From: an uncultured Rhodoferax sp.
Lineage (GTDB): Bacteria > Pseudomonadota > Gammaproteobacteria > Burkholderiales > Burkholderiaceae_C
NCBI RefSeq assembly: GCF_946221635.1
Contig: NZ_CAMIHB010000002.1
Location: 1-64,000 of the forward strand
Reading direction: 5' to 3'
Length of the DNA stretch: 64,000 nucleotides
Shown: piece after piece, positions 1 through 8,115 of the stretch
Layout: the number at the start of each line of letters is the position of its first letter
How positions within the stretch are numbered: the first letter of the stretch is position 1
Notes under the pieces: model-generated
What the model saw: only the letters and a program-made list of their open reading frames with translations
Databases searched by the model: none
What the model was told of the DNA's origin: nothing
Made by a program: the position numbers and the translations under genes

Positions 1-169
1 GGCTTTGCGGCATCACGCCCTTGACGGTGCCGTAGGTGCCCACGGGCATGAAGATCGGGGTTTCGACCACACCGTGGTTCAGCGTCAGGCGGCCGCGGCG
101 TGCGTGGCTGCCCAGGTAGCTGCCGTCGGCGCTGGCGGGGTCGTGGTTCAGGAGTTCAAATTTCAGCAT
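1..169 (-). CDS. tgt: Queuine tRNA-ribosyltransferase, N-terminal part only
   Basis: The window edge cuts this gene after about 56 codons. The visible N-terminus (ATG at 169 on the minus strand) reads MLKFELLNHDPASADG, then ARRGRLTLNHGVVETPIF and MPVGTYGTVKGV, which is the typical start of bacterial Tgt. Tgt exchanges guanine for preQ1 at position 34 of tRNAs with GUN anticodons. It follows queA on the same strand with a 31-base gap, so the two queuosine steps are probably co-transcribed. Family assignment rests on this short stretch and on the queA neighbour. Confidence 0.88.
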   Translation of the reverse strand, partial: MLKFELLNHDPASADGSYLGSHARRGRLTLNHGVVETPIFMPVGTYGTVKGVMPQS

Positions 170-200
170 GGGGATATTGTGCGAAGGGTGTGGGGGCACA

Positions 201-1253
201 TCAAGCGGTGCGCGTGAGCAGCATGGCGTCGCCATAGCTGAAGAAGCGGTACTGCTGTGCGATGGCGTGGCGGTAGAGCGCCATGGTGTGCTCGTAGCCG
301 GCGAAGGCGCTGACCAGCATCATCAGGGTGGACTTGGGCAGGTGGAAGTTGGTGATCAGCACGTCCACATGCTGGAAGGCAAAGCCCGGCGTGATGAAGA
401 TGGTGGTGTCCCCGCTGGCCTGGCCGCTGCGGGCCCAGCTTTCCAGCGTGCGCACGGTGGTGGTGCCCACGGCGACGATGCGGCCGCCGCGCGCCTTGGT
501 TTCGGCAATGGCGGCCTGTGTGGCTGCGGGCACTTCGTACCACTCGCTGTGCATGCGGTGTTCGGCCAGGTTCTCGGTCTTGACCGGGGAGAAGGTGCCC
601 GCGCCTACGTGCAGGGTCACATTGGCGGTGTGCACCCCGCGGTCCCGCAGGGCAGCTAGCACGCCTTCGTCAAAGTGCAGGGCGGCTGTGGGGGCCGCCG
701 CTGCGCCGGGCTTGGCGGCGAACACGGTCTGGTAGCGCTGGGCGTCCTCGGCCGAGTCGCCGTGGGCGATGTAGGGCGGCAGCGGCACATGGCCGTGGGC
801 CTCCATCAGGGCCAAGGGGTCGTCGCTCAATCGCAGGTGGTAGAGCTGGCCGTTGGCGTCCGGCCAGCGGCCCAGCAGTTCGGCGCGGTAGCCGCCGATC
901 ATCTGCAGCACGGTGCCCACCGCAGGCTTCTTGCTGACCTTCATGTGCGCTGCAATTTCGTGGCCGGGCAGTACCCGCTCCACCAGCAGTTCCAGCTTGC
1001 CGCCGGTGGGCTTTTCGCCAAAGAGGCGCGCTTTCACCACGCGGGTGTCGTTGAAGACCAGCAGGTCGCCGGCCTTCAAGAGGCCGGGCAGTTCGCGGAA
1101 GATGCGGTCCACCGGTGCGGTGCCGGTGCCGTCGAGCAGGCGCGAGCCGGAGCGTTCCACCGCGGGGTGCTGGGCGATCAGGGCGTCGGGGAGTTCAAAG
1201 TCAAAGTCGCTGAGGACAAAGGCACGGTCGGTGCCGGGAAAGGTCGCTTGCAT
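201..1253 (-). CDS. queA: tRNA preQ1(34) S-adenosylmethionine ribosyltransferase-isomerase
   Basis: 350 aa, the usual length. QueA transfers and isomerises the ribosyl part of SAM onto preQ1 in tRNA to give epoxyqueuosine. Family-typical stretches are SDFDFELPDALIAQHP near the N-terminus, NDTRVVKARLFG, LHFDEGVLAAL, LHVGAGTFSPVKTENLAEH and the C-terminal NFHLPKSTLMMLVSAFAG. The gene precedes tgt on the minus strand and is divergent from recG; the 71-base gap to the recG start must hold both promoters. Start is ATG at 1253. Confidence 0.97.
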   Translation of the reverse strand: MQATFPGTDRAFVLSDFDFELPDALIAQHPAVERSGSRLLDGTGTAPVDRIFRELPGLLKAGDLLVFNDTRVVKARLFGEKPTGGKLELLVERVLPGHEIAAHMKVSKKPAVGTVLQMIGGYRAELLGRWPDANGQLYHLRLSDDPLALMEAHGHVPLPPYIAHGDSAEDAQRYQTVFAAKPGAAAAPTAALHFDEGVLAALRDRGVHTANVTLHVGAGTFSPVKTENLAEHRMHSEWYEVPAATQAAIAETKARGGRIVAVGTTTVRTLESWARSGQASGDTTIFITPGFAFQHVDVLITNFHLPKSTLMMLVSAFAGYEHTMALYRHAIAQQYRFFSYGDAMLLTRTA

Positions 1254-1324
1254 GCTGCTTGAGGGCCGGACGGGCCCGTTCCAAGGTTGGGGAAAAAACG
1301 TGGAAGACAGGGCAGAATTGTCCC

Positions 1325-3490
1325 ATGCCCAAGAAACCCGCCCCCCGCACCGAAGGAGCCGCCCAGGACGGCACGGCGGCCGGGGCCGGCAGCACCCAGT
1401 CCGCCGCCCAGAAGGCGCTGGAAAAACTGGGCCTTAAGCGCGACATCGACCTGGCCCTGCACCTGCCGCTGCGCTACGAGGACGAGACCCGCATCGTGAC
1501 CTTGGCGGAAGTGCGCGAGGGGCAGCAGGCGCAGATCGAGGCGGTGGTGACGCACCAGGAGGTGAGCTTCCGCCCGCGCCGCCAATTGATCGTCACGGTG
1601 GACGACGGCACGGATACCTGCACCTTGCGGTTTTTCAGCTTCTACGGCTCGCAGCAAAAGGCCCTGGCCGTGGGCAACCGCATCCGCGTGCGCGGTGAGG
1701 TCAAGGGCGGTTTCATGGGCCGCACCATGTTGCACCCCAGCTTCCGCGCGGCCGGCGGCAGCCTGCCTACGGCGCTTACGCCCATCTACCCCACGGTGGC
1801 GGGCCTGCCCCAGCCGTATCTGCGCAAGGCGGTGTTGTCCGGGCTGGCGCGGGCGGACCTGAGCGACACCTTTGCGCCCGGCGATCTGGAGGTGCTCAGG
1901 CATGGAATCGGCCACCAGCCCTTATGGACACTGCGCGACGCGCTACAGTTTTTGCACCACCCCACACCCGATGTGTCGCTGGACACGCTGATGGACCACA
2001 GCCATCCGGCCTGGCAGCGCCTCAAGGCCGAAGAGCTGCTGGCCCAGCAGATCAGCCAGTTGCAAAGCCGGCGCGAGCGTGCGGCCCTGCGGGCGCCGCA
2101 GCTTCCGGGTGCAGTGGGCCAGTCCCTGCATGCGCGTCTGCTGGCGGCGCTGCCCTTCGGGCTGACGAAGGCGCAGGAACGGGTGGGGGGGGAGATTGCC
2201 AAAGACATGGCGCGCCACATCCCCATGCACCGCCTGCTGCAGGGCGACGTGGGCGCGGGCAAGACCGTGGTGGCCGCGCTGGCCGCCGCCACCTGCATTG
2301 ATGCGGGCTGGCAGTGCGCACTCATGGCGCCCACCGAAATCCTGGCCGAACAGCACTTTCGCAAGCTGCTGGGCTGGCTGGAGCCCCTGGGCATCACCAC
2401 CGCCTGGCTCACGGGAACGCAAAAGACCAAGGAACGCCGCGCCATGCTGGCGCTGATTGAAAGCGGCGAGGCGCAGCTGGTGGTGGGCACCCACGCCATC
2501 ATCCAGGACAAGGTGCAGTTCAAGCGCCTGGCGCTGGCCATCATCGACGAGCAGCACCGCTTCGGCGTGGCCCAGCGCCTGGCCCTGCGCAAGAAGATGA
2601 CGGCGATCGAGGGGGAGCATGAAAAAGGGGCGGAGCCCCATCTGCTGATGATGACGGCCACGCCGATTCCCAGAACGCTGGCCATGAGTTACTACGCCGA
2701 CCTGGACGTGTCCACCCTGGACGAGCTGCCGCCGGGGCGCACGCCCATCGTGACCAAGGTGGTGCACGACCACCGGCGCGACGAGGTGATCGAGCGCATC
2801 CGTGGCCAGATCGCCGAGGGCCGACAGGTCTACTGGGTCTGCCCCCTCATCGAGGAGAGCGAGGCGCTGGACCTGAGCAATGCCACGCAAACCCATGCCG
2901 ACCTGGCCGAGGCCCTGCAGGGCGCCACGCGCGCGGATGGCCAGCCTGTGCTGATCGGCCTGCTGCACTCGCGCATGCATGCCGATGACAAGAAGGCCGT
3001 GATGGGGGCCTTCACCGCCGGGCTGATGTCGGTCCTGGTCAGCACCACGGTCATTGAGGTGGGGGTGGATGTGCCCAACGCCTCCCTCATGGTGATCGAG
3101 CACGCCGAGCGCTTTGGTCTTTCGCAACTGCACCAGTTGCGCGGGCGGGTGGGGCGCGGCGCAGCGGCTTCGGCTTGCGTGCTGCTGTATTCCACCGGCG
3201 ACGCGCCGCGCCTGGGCGAGGCCGCGCGCGAGCGCCTGCGCGCCATGGTCGAGACCAATGACGGTTTCGAGATCGCGCGGCGCGACCTGGAAATTCGCGG
3301 CCCCGGCGAATTCCTGGGGGCCCGCCAGAGCGGCGAGGCCATGCTGCGCTTTGCCGATCTGGCGCAGGACACCGCCTTGCTGGACTGGGCCCGGGCCGAG
3401 GCCCCCATGCTGCTGGACCGCTACCCGCACCTGGCTGCCAAGCACGTGGCGCGCTGGCTGGGCGGCAAGGCCGAGTACCTCAAGGCCTGA
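1325..3490 (+). CDS. recG: ATP-dependent DNA helicase RecG
   Basis: RecG reverses stalled replication forks and branch-migrates Holliday junctions. From ATG 1325 it is 721 aa. The frame is open further upstream to 1259, but MPKKPAPRT gives the more normal N-terminus. Order: an OB-fold wedge domain around residues 60-170, then a superfamily 2 helicase core with Walker A (GDVGAGKTVVAA), a DEQH box in IIDEQHRFGV, MTATPIPRTLA and the C-terminal motif QLRGRVGRG. It diverges from queA. Confidence 0.97.
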   Translation: MPKKPAPRTEGAAQDGTAAGAGSTQSAAQKALEKLGLKRDIDLALHLPLRYEDETRIVTLAEVREGQQAQIEAVVTHQEVSFRPRRQLIVTVDDGTDTCTLRFFSFYGSQQKALAVGNRIRVRGEVKGGFMGRTMLHPSFRAAGGSLPTALTPIYPTVAGLPQPYLRKAVLSGLARADLSDTFAPGDLEVLRHGIGHQPLWTLRDALQFLHHPTPDVSLDTLMDHSHPAWQRLKAEELLAQQISQLQSRRERAALRAPQLPGAVGQSLHARLLAALPFGLTKAQERVGGEIAKDMARHIPMHRLLQGDVGAGKTVVAALAAATCIDAGWQCALMAPTEILAEQHFRKLLGWLEPLGITTAWLTGTQKTKERRAMLALIESGEAQLVVGTHAIIQDKVQFKRLALAIIDEQHRFGVAQRLALRKKMTAIEGEHEKGAEPHLLMMTATPIPRTLAMSYYADLDVSTLDELPPGRTPIVTKVVHDHRRDEVIERIRGQIAEGRQVYWVCPLIEESEALDLSNATQTHADLAEALQGATRADGQPVLIGLLHSRMHADDKKAVMGAFTAGLMSVLVSTTVIEVGVDVPNASLMVIEHAERFGLSQLHQLRGRVGRGAAASACVLLYSTGDAPRLGEAARERLRAMVETNDGFEIARRDLEIRGPGEFLGARQSGEAMLRFADLAQDTALLDWARAEAPMLLDRYPHLAAKHVARWLGGKAEYLKA

Positions 3491-3570
3491 TGCCGACCAG
3501 GTTGCCCGCCGCGCCCGGCCCTGCTACGCTTGCTGGGGCCTGGGGCACCCGCGTGCCCCCACATGGCAAG

Positions 3571-3629
3571 AAAAATGCTTGTAGCCCCCGTGTTGATTGC
3601 GCAAGCAGCTCCTGAAACCATAGCAAATT
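3571..3629 (+). repeat. Dispersed imperfect palindromic repeat, copy A
   Basis: About 59 nt reading aaaaatgcttgtagcccc, then a tgcgcaagcagct core and ending catagcaaa. It is the first of about ten related copies in this window (also 6646, 13977, 16988, 32412, 36808, 37947, 42959, 45062 and 55119). This copy sits in the 205-base gap between recG and the next gene and touches no coding sequence. Confidence 0.8.
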
Positions 3630-3695
3630 GCAGCCTCTGTTCACCATGCCCATCCCGTTCCATTGCCATACTGCCGATTCCGGAGCCCACAGCGC

Positions 3696-4703
3696 ATGAG
3701 TATGAGTGACGCCACGGCGTGGATTACCTGGCTGCTGACGCCGGCGCTGCTGGGCATCGCCGGTTTCTTCATTTATGTGGAACGCCAGGCGCGCCTGCTC
3801 AAGACGCAGGCCCGGGCCTTTCCCGGTGGCCTGCGGTTTGACGCCCACGGCTGGAGCGTGGAGCTGCAGCGTGCCGGCCAGCAACTGGTGGTGAAGGCCC
3901 GCGACGGGCATTACACGCGCGAACCCCTGGTGTCCGGCGACCCGGTGCCCGATCCGGTGCATGGTGCTGTGCTGGCCAAGCTGCCGGCGGTGGGCTTGCG
4001 CATCGAGGTCAGCCGCATGCTGCAGGAGCAACCCGGCGAAGAGCCTCGGCCCACGGGGCTGTGCCGCGTCGAGTTCCGGGCCTCGGACGAAACCCTTTTC
4101 GCCCTGCAGGACACGCCCGGCGGCGAGCGCTACCTGCTGCGCCTGGACAATGTGCCCGGCCCCGTGGCTACCGATTTCCAGCGCTTTGCCGGTCAGATCC
4201 GCCTGTGGGTGGAAAAGCAGGAGCACAACGCCGCCCAGCAAATGCAGATCCGGCAGCAACGCGCCGAAGCCGCGGCCGCCGCCCAGGCCCGCGCCGAAGA
4301 GCGGGCGCGCAAGGCCGCCGCCCTGCCCGAGGTGAAGAACCTGGACCCCGAATCCCAGATCGCCTACTGGCGCCAGTTGGCGGGTTACAGCGGCACCAGC
4401 GAGGTCGGTCTCACCCAAGACGGCAAAGGCATCGAGTGGTTCATCGACCTGGACCCACGCGGGCGCCTGACCCTGCACGCGGACCGGCGCACCGTCTACA
4501 CCACCTTGCTGGGTGCCAGCGTCAACAGCTCCGGGGGGGAGTTGGAGCTGCATGTGCGGGACGACTACTGGAGCGAGGCGGAGCCCGAGCTCAAGACCTT
4601 CCGCCTGTTCCGCGGTGTCAACGCCGACGTGCGCCGCGCCTGGAAGGAGCGGCTGGAAATTCTCATCGACAAGCTGCGCAACGGCGAAATCACCCCGGTG
4701 TAA
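3696..4703 (+). CDS. Membrane-anchored protein of unknown function
   Basis: 335 aa from ATG 3696 (MSMSDATAW), chosen over an in-frame ATG at 3663 that would leave an unlikely leader. I do not recognise the family. Residues about 9-24 form one hydrophobic segment (WLLTPALLGIAGFFIYV), which suggests a signal anchor with the rest as a soluble domain. Residues about 180-215 are rich in Gln, Ala, Arg and Glu and look like a coiled coil. The C-terminal 120 residues look folded, with aromatic and charged residues (WFIDLDPRGRLTL, DYWSEAEPELKTF). It stands alone between recG and a transporter. Confidence 0.75.
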   Translation: MSMSDATAWITWLLTPALLGIAGFFIYVERQARLLKTQARAFPGGLRFDAHGWSVELQRAGQQLVVKARDGHYTREPLVSGDPVPDPVHGAVLAKLPAVGLRIEVSRMLQEQPGEEPRPTGLCRVEFRASDETLFALQDTPGGERYLLRLDNVPGPVATDFQRFAGQIRLWVEKQEHNAAQQMQIRQQRAEAAAAAQARAEERARKAAALPEVKNLDPESQIAYWRQLAGYSGTSEVGLTQDGKGIEWFIDLDPRGRLTLHADRRTVYTTLLGASVNSSGGELELHVRDDYWSEAEPELKTFRLFRGVNADVRRAWKERLEILIDKLRNGEITPV

Positions 4704-4776
4704 GGGCTTGGCGCCCGCCGGCGTCGGCGGTTGGTGGCCGCGGGTATAGTGGCCCGCTTTGTGTACGGATCGAGTG

Positions 4777-5673
4777 ATGGTGACCCTTTTACGCAGGCGC
4801 TGGCTGGCCCTGGCGGGCAACACGCGCGGCGTGCTGCTGGTGGTCCTGGCCATGGCCTGCTGGGCCGTGCTGGACGCCTGCAACAAGCAGCTCATGGCCA
4901 CCGGCATCGCCCCCAGGCAGGTGCTGTTTCTGCAGGCCACGGTGGTGCTGGCCATGCTGGCGCCGTTGCTGGCCTGGACCCGCGGGCGCATCGTGGCCAC
5001 GCGCCAGCCGCGCATCCACCTGCTGCGCGCGGGCTTCATCGTCAGTTCGGCCTGGTGTGCGGCCTACGCCGTCTCCCACCTGCCGCTGGCCGAGGCCAGC
5101 GCCTACCTGATGACGGGCTCGCTGTTCATGCTGCCCCTGGGTGTCTGGCTGCTGGGCGAGCGCCCGCACTGGCTGCGCTGGAGCGGGGTGGTGGTCGGCT
5201 TTGGCGGGGTGCTGGTCATTCTGCAGCCGGGGGCGGAGGCCTTTCACCCGGCGGCCCTGGTGGCGCTGCTGGGCGCGCTCATGGAAAGCATGCTCGGCGT
5301 GGTGCTCAAGAAATACTCGGGCCAGGAGCACCCCATTGCGGTGCTGACCTGGAGCCAGGTGGCCTGCTGGCTCACCTTTGGCCTGTTCACCGGGTTCAGC
5401 CTGCCCAGCGTGCCGGCAGCGCTGTGGTGGCTGCTGCCCGTGGTGGGCGTATCCGCCGCGGGCATTTACCTGAGCTACTTTTTTGCCTACCGCGCGGGGG
5501 ATGCCTCGGCGGTGGAGGCGGGCAGTTTCTCCTTGCTGCTGTTCAGCCCCACACTGGGCTGGCTGCTGTTTGCCGAGACCCCCGATGTGGCCTTTTGGCT
5601 GGGTGCGGGGTTGCTGGTGTGCGGGATTGCGCTGGTGATCGTGGAGCCCACGGGCCGCGCGGGTGGAGAATAG
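4777..5673 (+). CDS. DMT superfamily (EamA) transporter
   Basis: About 298 aa with ten hydrophobic segments in two repeated halves, the layout of EamA/RhaT-type drug/metabolite transporters in the inner membrane. The second EamA half is seen at PAALVALLGALMESMLGVVL and the last helices run through GWLLFAETPDVAFWLGAG. Substrate unknown. I chose ATG 4777 (MVTLLRRRW); GTG 4774 and TTG 4761 are in-frame alternatives. It ends 4 bases before the oxyR start, so the two may share a transcript, although their roles need not be linked. Confidence 0.85.
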   Translation: MVTLLRRRWLALAGNTRGVLLVVLAMACWAVLDACNKQLMATGIAPRQVLFLQATVVLAMLAPLLAWTRGRIVATRQPRIHLLRAGFIVSSAWCAAYAVSHLPLAEASAYLMTGSLFMLPLGVWLLGERPHWLRWSGVVVGFGGVLVILQPGAEAFHPAALVALLGALMESMLGVVLKKYSGQEHPIAVLTWSQVACWLTFGLFTGFSLPSVPAALWWLLPVVGVSAAGIYLSYFFAYRAGDASAVEAGSFSLLLFSPTLGWLLFAETPDVAFWLGAGLLVCGIALVIVEPTGRAGGE

Positions 5674-5677
5674 CGCC

Positions 5678-6637
5678 ATGACCCTGACCGAACTCAAATA
5701 CATCGTGGCCGTGGCCCGCGAGCGGCACTTTGGCAAGGCGGCCGAGGCCTGCTTCGTCTCGCAGCCCACGCTGTCGGTGGCGGTGAAGAAGCTGGAGGAA
5801 GAGCTGGACGTCAAGCTCTTCGAGCGCAGCGCCAACGAGGTCACCGTCACGCCCCTGGGCGAGGAGATCGTGCGCCAGGCCCAGAGCGTGCTGGAGCAGG
5901 CCGCCAACATCAAGGACATCGCCAAGCGCGGCAAGGACCCGCTGGCCGGGCCACTCAAGCTGGGCGTGATCTACACCATCGCTCCCTACCTGCTGCCCGA
6001 CCTGGTGCGCCAGGTCATCACCCGGTCGCCCCAGATGCCGCTGGTGCTGCAGGAGAACTTCACCGTCAAACTGCTGGAGATGCTGCGCACCGGTGAAATC
6101 GACTGCGCCATCCTGGCCGAACCTTTTCCCGATACGGGCTTGGCGCTGGCGCCGCTGTACGACGAGCCCTTTTATGCCGCCGTGCCCACCAACCACGCGC
6201 TGGCCGCGCAGGACAGCGTGAGCACCGAAGAGCTTAAGAGCGAAACCATGCTGCTACTGGGCAACGGCCACTGTTTCCGCGACCACGTGCTGGAGGTGTG
6301 CCCCGAATTCGCGCGCTTTTCCAGCGACGCCGAGGGCATCCGCAAGAGTTTTGAAGGCTCCTCGCTGGAAACCATCAAGCACATGGTGGCCGCAGGCATG
6401 GGCATCACCCTGGTGCCCCGCCTGAGCGTGCCGCGGGATGCGGCCGTCGCCAAGAAGCGCCGGGGCGATGAGCCTTTTGTCAAATACCTGCCGGTGCAGG
6501 ACGGCAAGGGCCTGCCCCCGCCCATGCGCCGCGTGGTGCTGGCCTGGCGCCGCAGCTTCACGCGCTACGAAGCCATCGCGGCCCTGCGCAACGCGGTCTA
6601 TGCCTGCGAGCTGCCCGGGGTCACCCGTTTGTCCTGA
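5678..6637 (+). CDS. oxyR: Hydrogen peroxide-sensing LysR regulator OxyR
   Basis: 319 aa LysR-type regulator from ATG 5678 (MTLTELKYIVAVAR). The winged helix-turn-helix is at residues about 1-60 (FGKAAEACFVSQPTLSVAVKK). The decisive mark is GHCFRDHVLEVC, with two cysteines nine positions apart exactly as in the redox pair Cys199/Cys208 of E. coli OxyR, which forms the peroxide-induced disulfide. It would activate catalase and peroxiredoxin genes, none of which lies nearby. Downstream is ubiA, separated by repeat copy B. Confidence 0.94.
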   Translation: MTLTELKYIVAVARERHFGKAAEACFVSQPTLSVAVKKLEEELDVKLFERSANEVTVTPLGEEIVRQAQSVLEQAANIKDIAKRGKDPLAGPLKLGVIYTIAPYLLPDLVRQVITRSPQMPLVLQENFTVKLLEMLRTGEIDCAILAEPFPDTGLALAPLYDEPFYAAVPTNHALAAQDSVSTEELKSETMLLLGNGHCFRDHVLEVCPEFARFSSDAEGIRKSFEGSSLETIKHMVAAGMGITLVPRLSVPRDAAVAKKRRGDEPFVKYLPVQDGKGLPPPMRRVVLAWRRSFTRYEAIAALRNAVYACELPGVTRLS

Positions 6638-6645
6638 TTTTCAAG

Positions 6646-6706
6646 CAAAATTGGCTGTCAGCCCCCGTCAATAGTGCGCCAGCAGCTCCTGTATTCATAG
6701 CAAAAT
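6646..6706 (+). repeat. Dispersed palindromic repeat, copy B, abutting the ubiA start
   Basis: Reads aaaattggctgtcagcccc, then an agtgcgccagcagctcctg core and ends catagcaaaatc directly before the GTG start of ubiA. It therefore occupies the whole leader of ubiA, including the ribosome-binding region. Same orientation as copy A. Confidence 0.8.
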
Positions 6707-6707
6707 C

Positions 6708-7577
6708 GTGTCCCTCCCGCTCTCCACCAAACTCCCGCTCTACCTGGACCTGATCCGCTGGAACCGCCCGGCGGGCTGGCTGCTGCTGCTGTGGCCCACG
6801 CTGTCTGCGCTGTGGCTGGCGGCGGGGGGCTTTCCCGGCTGGCACCTGCTGGCCGTGTTCACCCTGGGCACCATCCTCATGCGCAGCGCGGGCTGCTGCA
6901 TCAACGATGTGGCGGACCAGGACTTCGACCGGCACGTCAAGCGCACCGCGCAGCGCCCCGTCACCAGCGGGCGCATCAGCAGCCGCGAGGCGCTGCTGGT
7001 CGGCGCCGTGCTGGCGCTGGCGGCGTTTGGCCTGGTGCTGACGACGAATGCGGCCGCCATCGCCTGGTCCTTTGCGGCCCTGGCCGTGGCCCTGGTCTAT
7101 CCCTACGCCAAGCGCCATGTGTCCATGCCGCAGGCGGTGCTGGGCGTGGCTTTCAGCTTCGGCATTCCCATGGCCTTCGCTGCGGTCACAGGTGCGGTGC
7201 CCTTGCTGGCCTGGGCGCTGCTGGTGGGCAATCTGTTCTGGGTGCTGGCCTATGACACCGAATACGCCATGGTGGACCGCGACGACGACCTCAAGATCGG
7301 CATGAAGACGTCGGCCATCACGCTGGGCCGCTGGGACGTGCGGGCGGTGCTGGCCTTCTATCTCATTTACCTGGCTCTCTGGTCCTGGCTGGTGCTGCCC
7401 GCCCTGGCGCGCCCCTGGGCCTGGTGGCTGGGCGTGGCCGTGGCCGGGGGGCAGGTGGTCTGGCATGGCACGCTGATCGCCGACCGTTCGCGCGAAGGCT
7501 GCTTCAAGGCCTTCCGGCTCAACCACTGGGTGGGTTTTGCGGTGTTTGGCGGCGTGGTGCTGGGCGTCGGCCTCTGA
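6708..7577 (+). CDS. ubiA: 4-hydroxybenzoate polyprenyltransferase
   Basis: 289 aa integral membrane prenyltransferase of ubiquinone biosynthesis. Both Asp-rich Mg/diphosphate motifs are present: CINDVADQDFDRHVKRT (residues about 63-80) and YDTEYAMVDRDDDLKIG (about 180-197). Several hydrophobic helices fill the rest. The start is GTG 6708, giving MSLPLSTKLPLYLDLIRWNR, which is a normal UbiA N-terminus. No Shine-Dalgarno sequence is obvious because repeat copy B lies immediately upstream. Confidence 0.95.
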   Translation: MSLPLSTKLPLYLDLIRWNRPAGWLLLLWPTLSALWLAAGGFPGWHLLAVFTLGTILMRSAGCCINDVADQDFDRHVKRTAQRPVTSGRISSREALLVGAVLALAAFGLVLTTNAAAIAWSFAALAVALVYPYAKRHVSMPQAVLGVAFSFGIPMAFAAVTGAVPLLAWALLVGNLFWVLAYDTEYAMVDRDDDLKIGMKTSAITLGRWDVRAVLAFYLIYLALWSWLVLPALARPWAWWLGVAVAGGQVVWHGTLIADRSREGCFKAFRLNHWVGFAVFGGVVLGVGL

Positions 7578-7599
7578 GGTTGCCGTTGCACCGCGCAAG

Positions 7600-7629
7600 A
7601 AAAAGCCCGCGCGGCGAACCGGGCGGGCT
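7600..7629 (-). terminator. Rho-independent terminator of the psiF-like gene
   Basis: On the minus strand, agcccgc and gcgggct pair around a GC-rich loop and are followed by ttttt. It lies 39 bases past the PsiF-repeat gene stop, in the convergent gap with ubiA, and may also help end ubiA transcription. Confidence 0.8.
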
Positions 7630-7667
7630 GTGCAGGCACCCCCTGGAGGGGCGGTTGGTGCCAGGGC

Positions 7668-7976
7668 TTACTTGGCGCTCAGGCACTCTTTCATGAACTT
7701 CTTACGCTCGTCGCCCTTCTTGTCCTTGGCGTCGGCGTTGCAGGTCTTCATCTTGTTCTGCTGGGGTGTGCCGGCGTCGGCGGCCGGAGCGGCGGGCTTG
7801 GCGCTGAGGCATTCCTTCATGAAGGCCTTGCGTTCGTCGCCCTTCTTGTCCTTGGCGTCGGCATTGCAGGTCTTCATCTTGTTTTGCTGCGCGGTGGGGG
7901 CTTTTTCGTCGGCGGCATGGGCGCTGCCCACTGCCAGTGCGAGACCCAGAGCCATGAGGGAGATCAGAGATTTCAT
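7668..7976 (-). CDS. Secreted PsiF-repeat protein
   Basis: 102 aa. A signal peptide (MKSLISLMALGLALAVGSAHA) is followed by two nearly identical units, each reading QQNKMKTCNADAKDKKGDER and ending FMKECLSAK. These match the PsiF repeat, named from the phosphate-starvation-inducible E. coli PsiF; its biochemical role is unknown to me. Each unit carries two cysteines (NKMKTC and KECLS), suited to a disulfide in the periplasm. The two units are also DNA direct repeats of about 90 nt (7671-7763 and 7797-7889), indicating recent internal duplication. Monocistronic, convergent with ubiA. Confidence 0.9.
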   Translation of the reverse strand: MKSLISLMALGLALAVGSAHAADEKAPTAQQNKMKTCNADAKDKKGDERKAFMKECLSAKPAAPAADAGTPQQNKMKTCNADAKDKKGDERKKFMKECLSAK

Positions 7977-8115
7977 CAGTCGTCCTATCAAAAAAAGAGG
8001 CAGCGAGCTGCCGTTGCAGAAAAACCCCAGTGGTTTGAAGCTTATAACGGAAAGATGACAGCGCCGTTGACGGCCGGGCCCCCGGGCTTTCCCGGAGCCC
8101 CCGTAAAATCGGCCG

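Noticed and set aside
7671..7889. Direct repeats as a mobile element
   Set aside because: They are the two PsiF units of a single coding sequence.
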